Shown: positions 5,184-5,213 of the stretch, in pieces
How positions within the stretch are numbered: position 1 is the stretch's first letter
Layout: every line of letters begins with the position of its first letter
Assembly: GCA_028290595.1 (NCBI GenBank)
Contig: JAQGJO010000196.1
Location: 1-5,213, forward strand
Direction: 5' to 3'
DNA: 5,213 nt
Source of the DNA: Hyphomicrobiales bacterium
Lineage (GTDB): Bacteria > Pseudomonadota > Alphaproteobacteria > Rhizobiales > Beijerinckiaceae
The notes under the pieces: generated by a model
Database searches by the model: none
Seen by the model: the letters and a program-made list of their open reading frames with translations, nothing else
Told to the model about the DNA's origin: nothing
Position numbers and translations under genes: made by a program

Positions 5184-5213
5184 GGCAGGCCCCCAGTCCT
5201 GCGAAGCGCAACG

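Overview
The window looks like chromosomal DNA from a GC-rich alphaproteobacterium, most likely of the order Hyphomicrobiales (Rhizobiales). The grounds are the GC-rich codon use, a TadE/TadG-type pilus gene pair, a luciferase-like monooxygenase next to MarR and GntR/FCD regulators, and a long intergenic hairpin at the right end of a kind I recall from genomes of this order. No rRNA, tRNA, transposase, phage gene or CRISPR array is visible, and a genus cannot be named from this sequence.

There are two blocks. The left block (1-2685) is all on the minus strand. In transcription order it holds a GntR-family regulator with an FCD ligand domain (2685-1966), a MarR-family regulator (1891-1421), a complete luciferase-like flavin-dependent monooxygenase (1275-190), and the first 53 codons of a second, very similar monooxygenase (159 to beyond the left edge). 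The two monooxygenases are a tandem duplication 30 bp apart, each with a strong ribosome binding site, and are probably one operon. A near-perfect 20-bp palindrome lies in the MarR-monooxygenase gap and is a good candidate MarR operator. A plausible reading is a small inducible oxidation module whose substrate is unknown.

The right block (2961-5128) is on the plus strand. It holds a TadE-like pseudopilin and a TadG-like membrane-anchored protein, separated by 2 bp and probably translationally coupled. No other Tad genes (prepilin, ATPase, secretin, peptidase) are in the window, so the pair must rely on machinery encoded elsewhere or beyond the right edge. A perfect-ended 22-bp inverted repeat begins right after the TadG stop codon.

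The blocks diverge from an AT-rich region (2686-2960) that is unusually dense in short palindromes and ATGG/CCAT half-sites, plus a TGGTAT repeat at a 10-bp interval. This is the likely promoter and operator region for both directions, and the adjacent GntR-family protein is the obvious candidate to bind it. No clearly novel system is visible. The best leads are the two operator-like regions, the diverged active-site motif in the second monooxygenase copy, and the terminal hairpin repeat.
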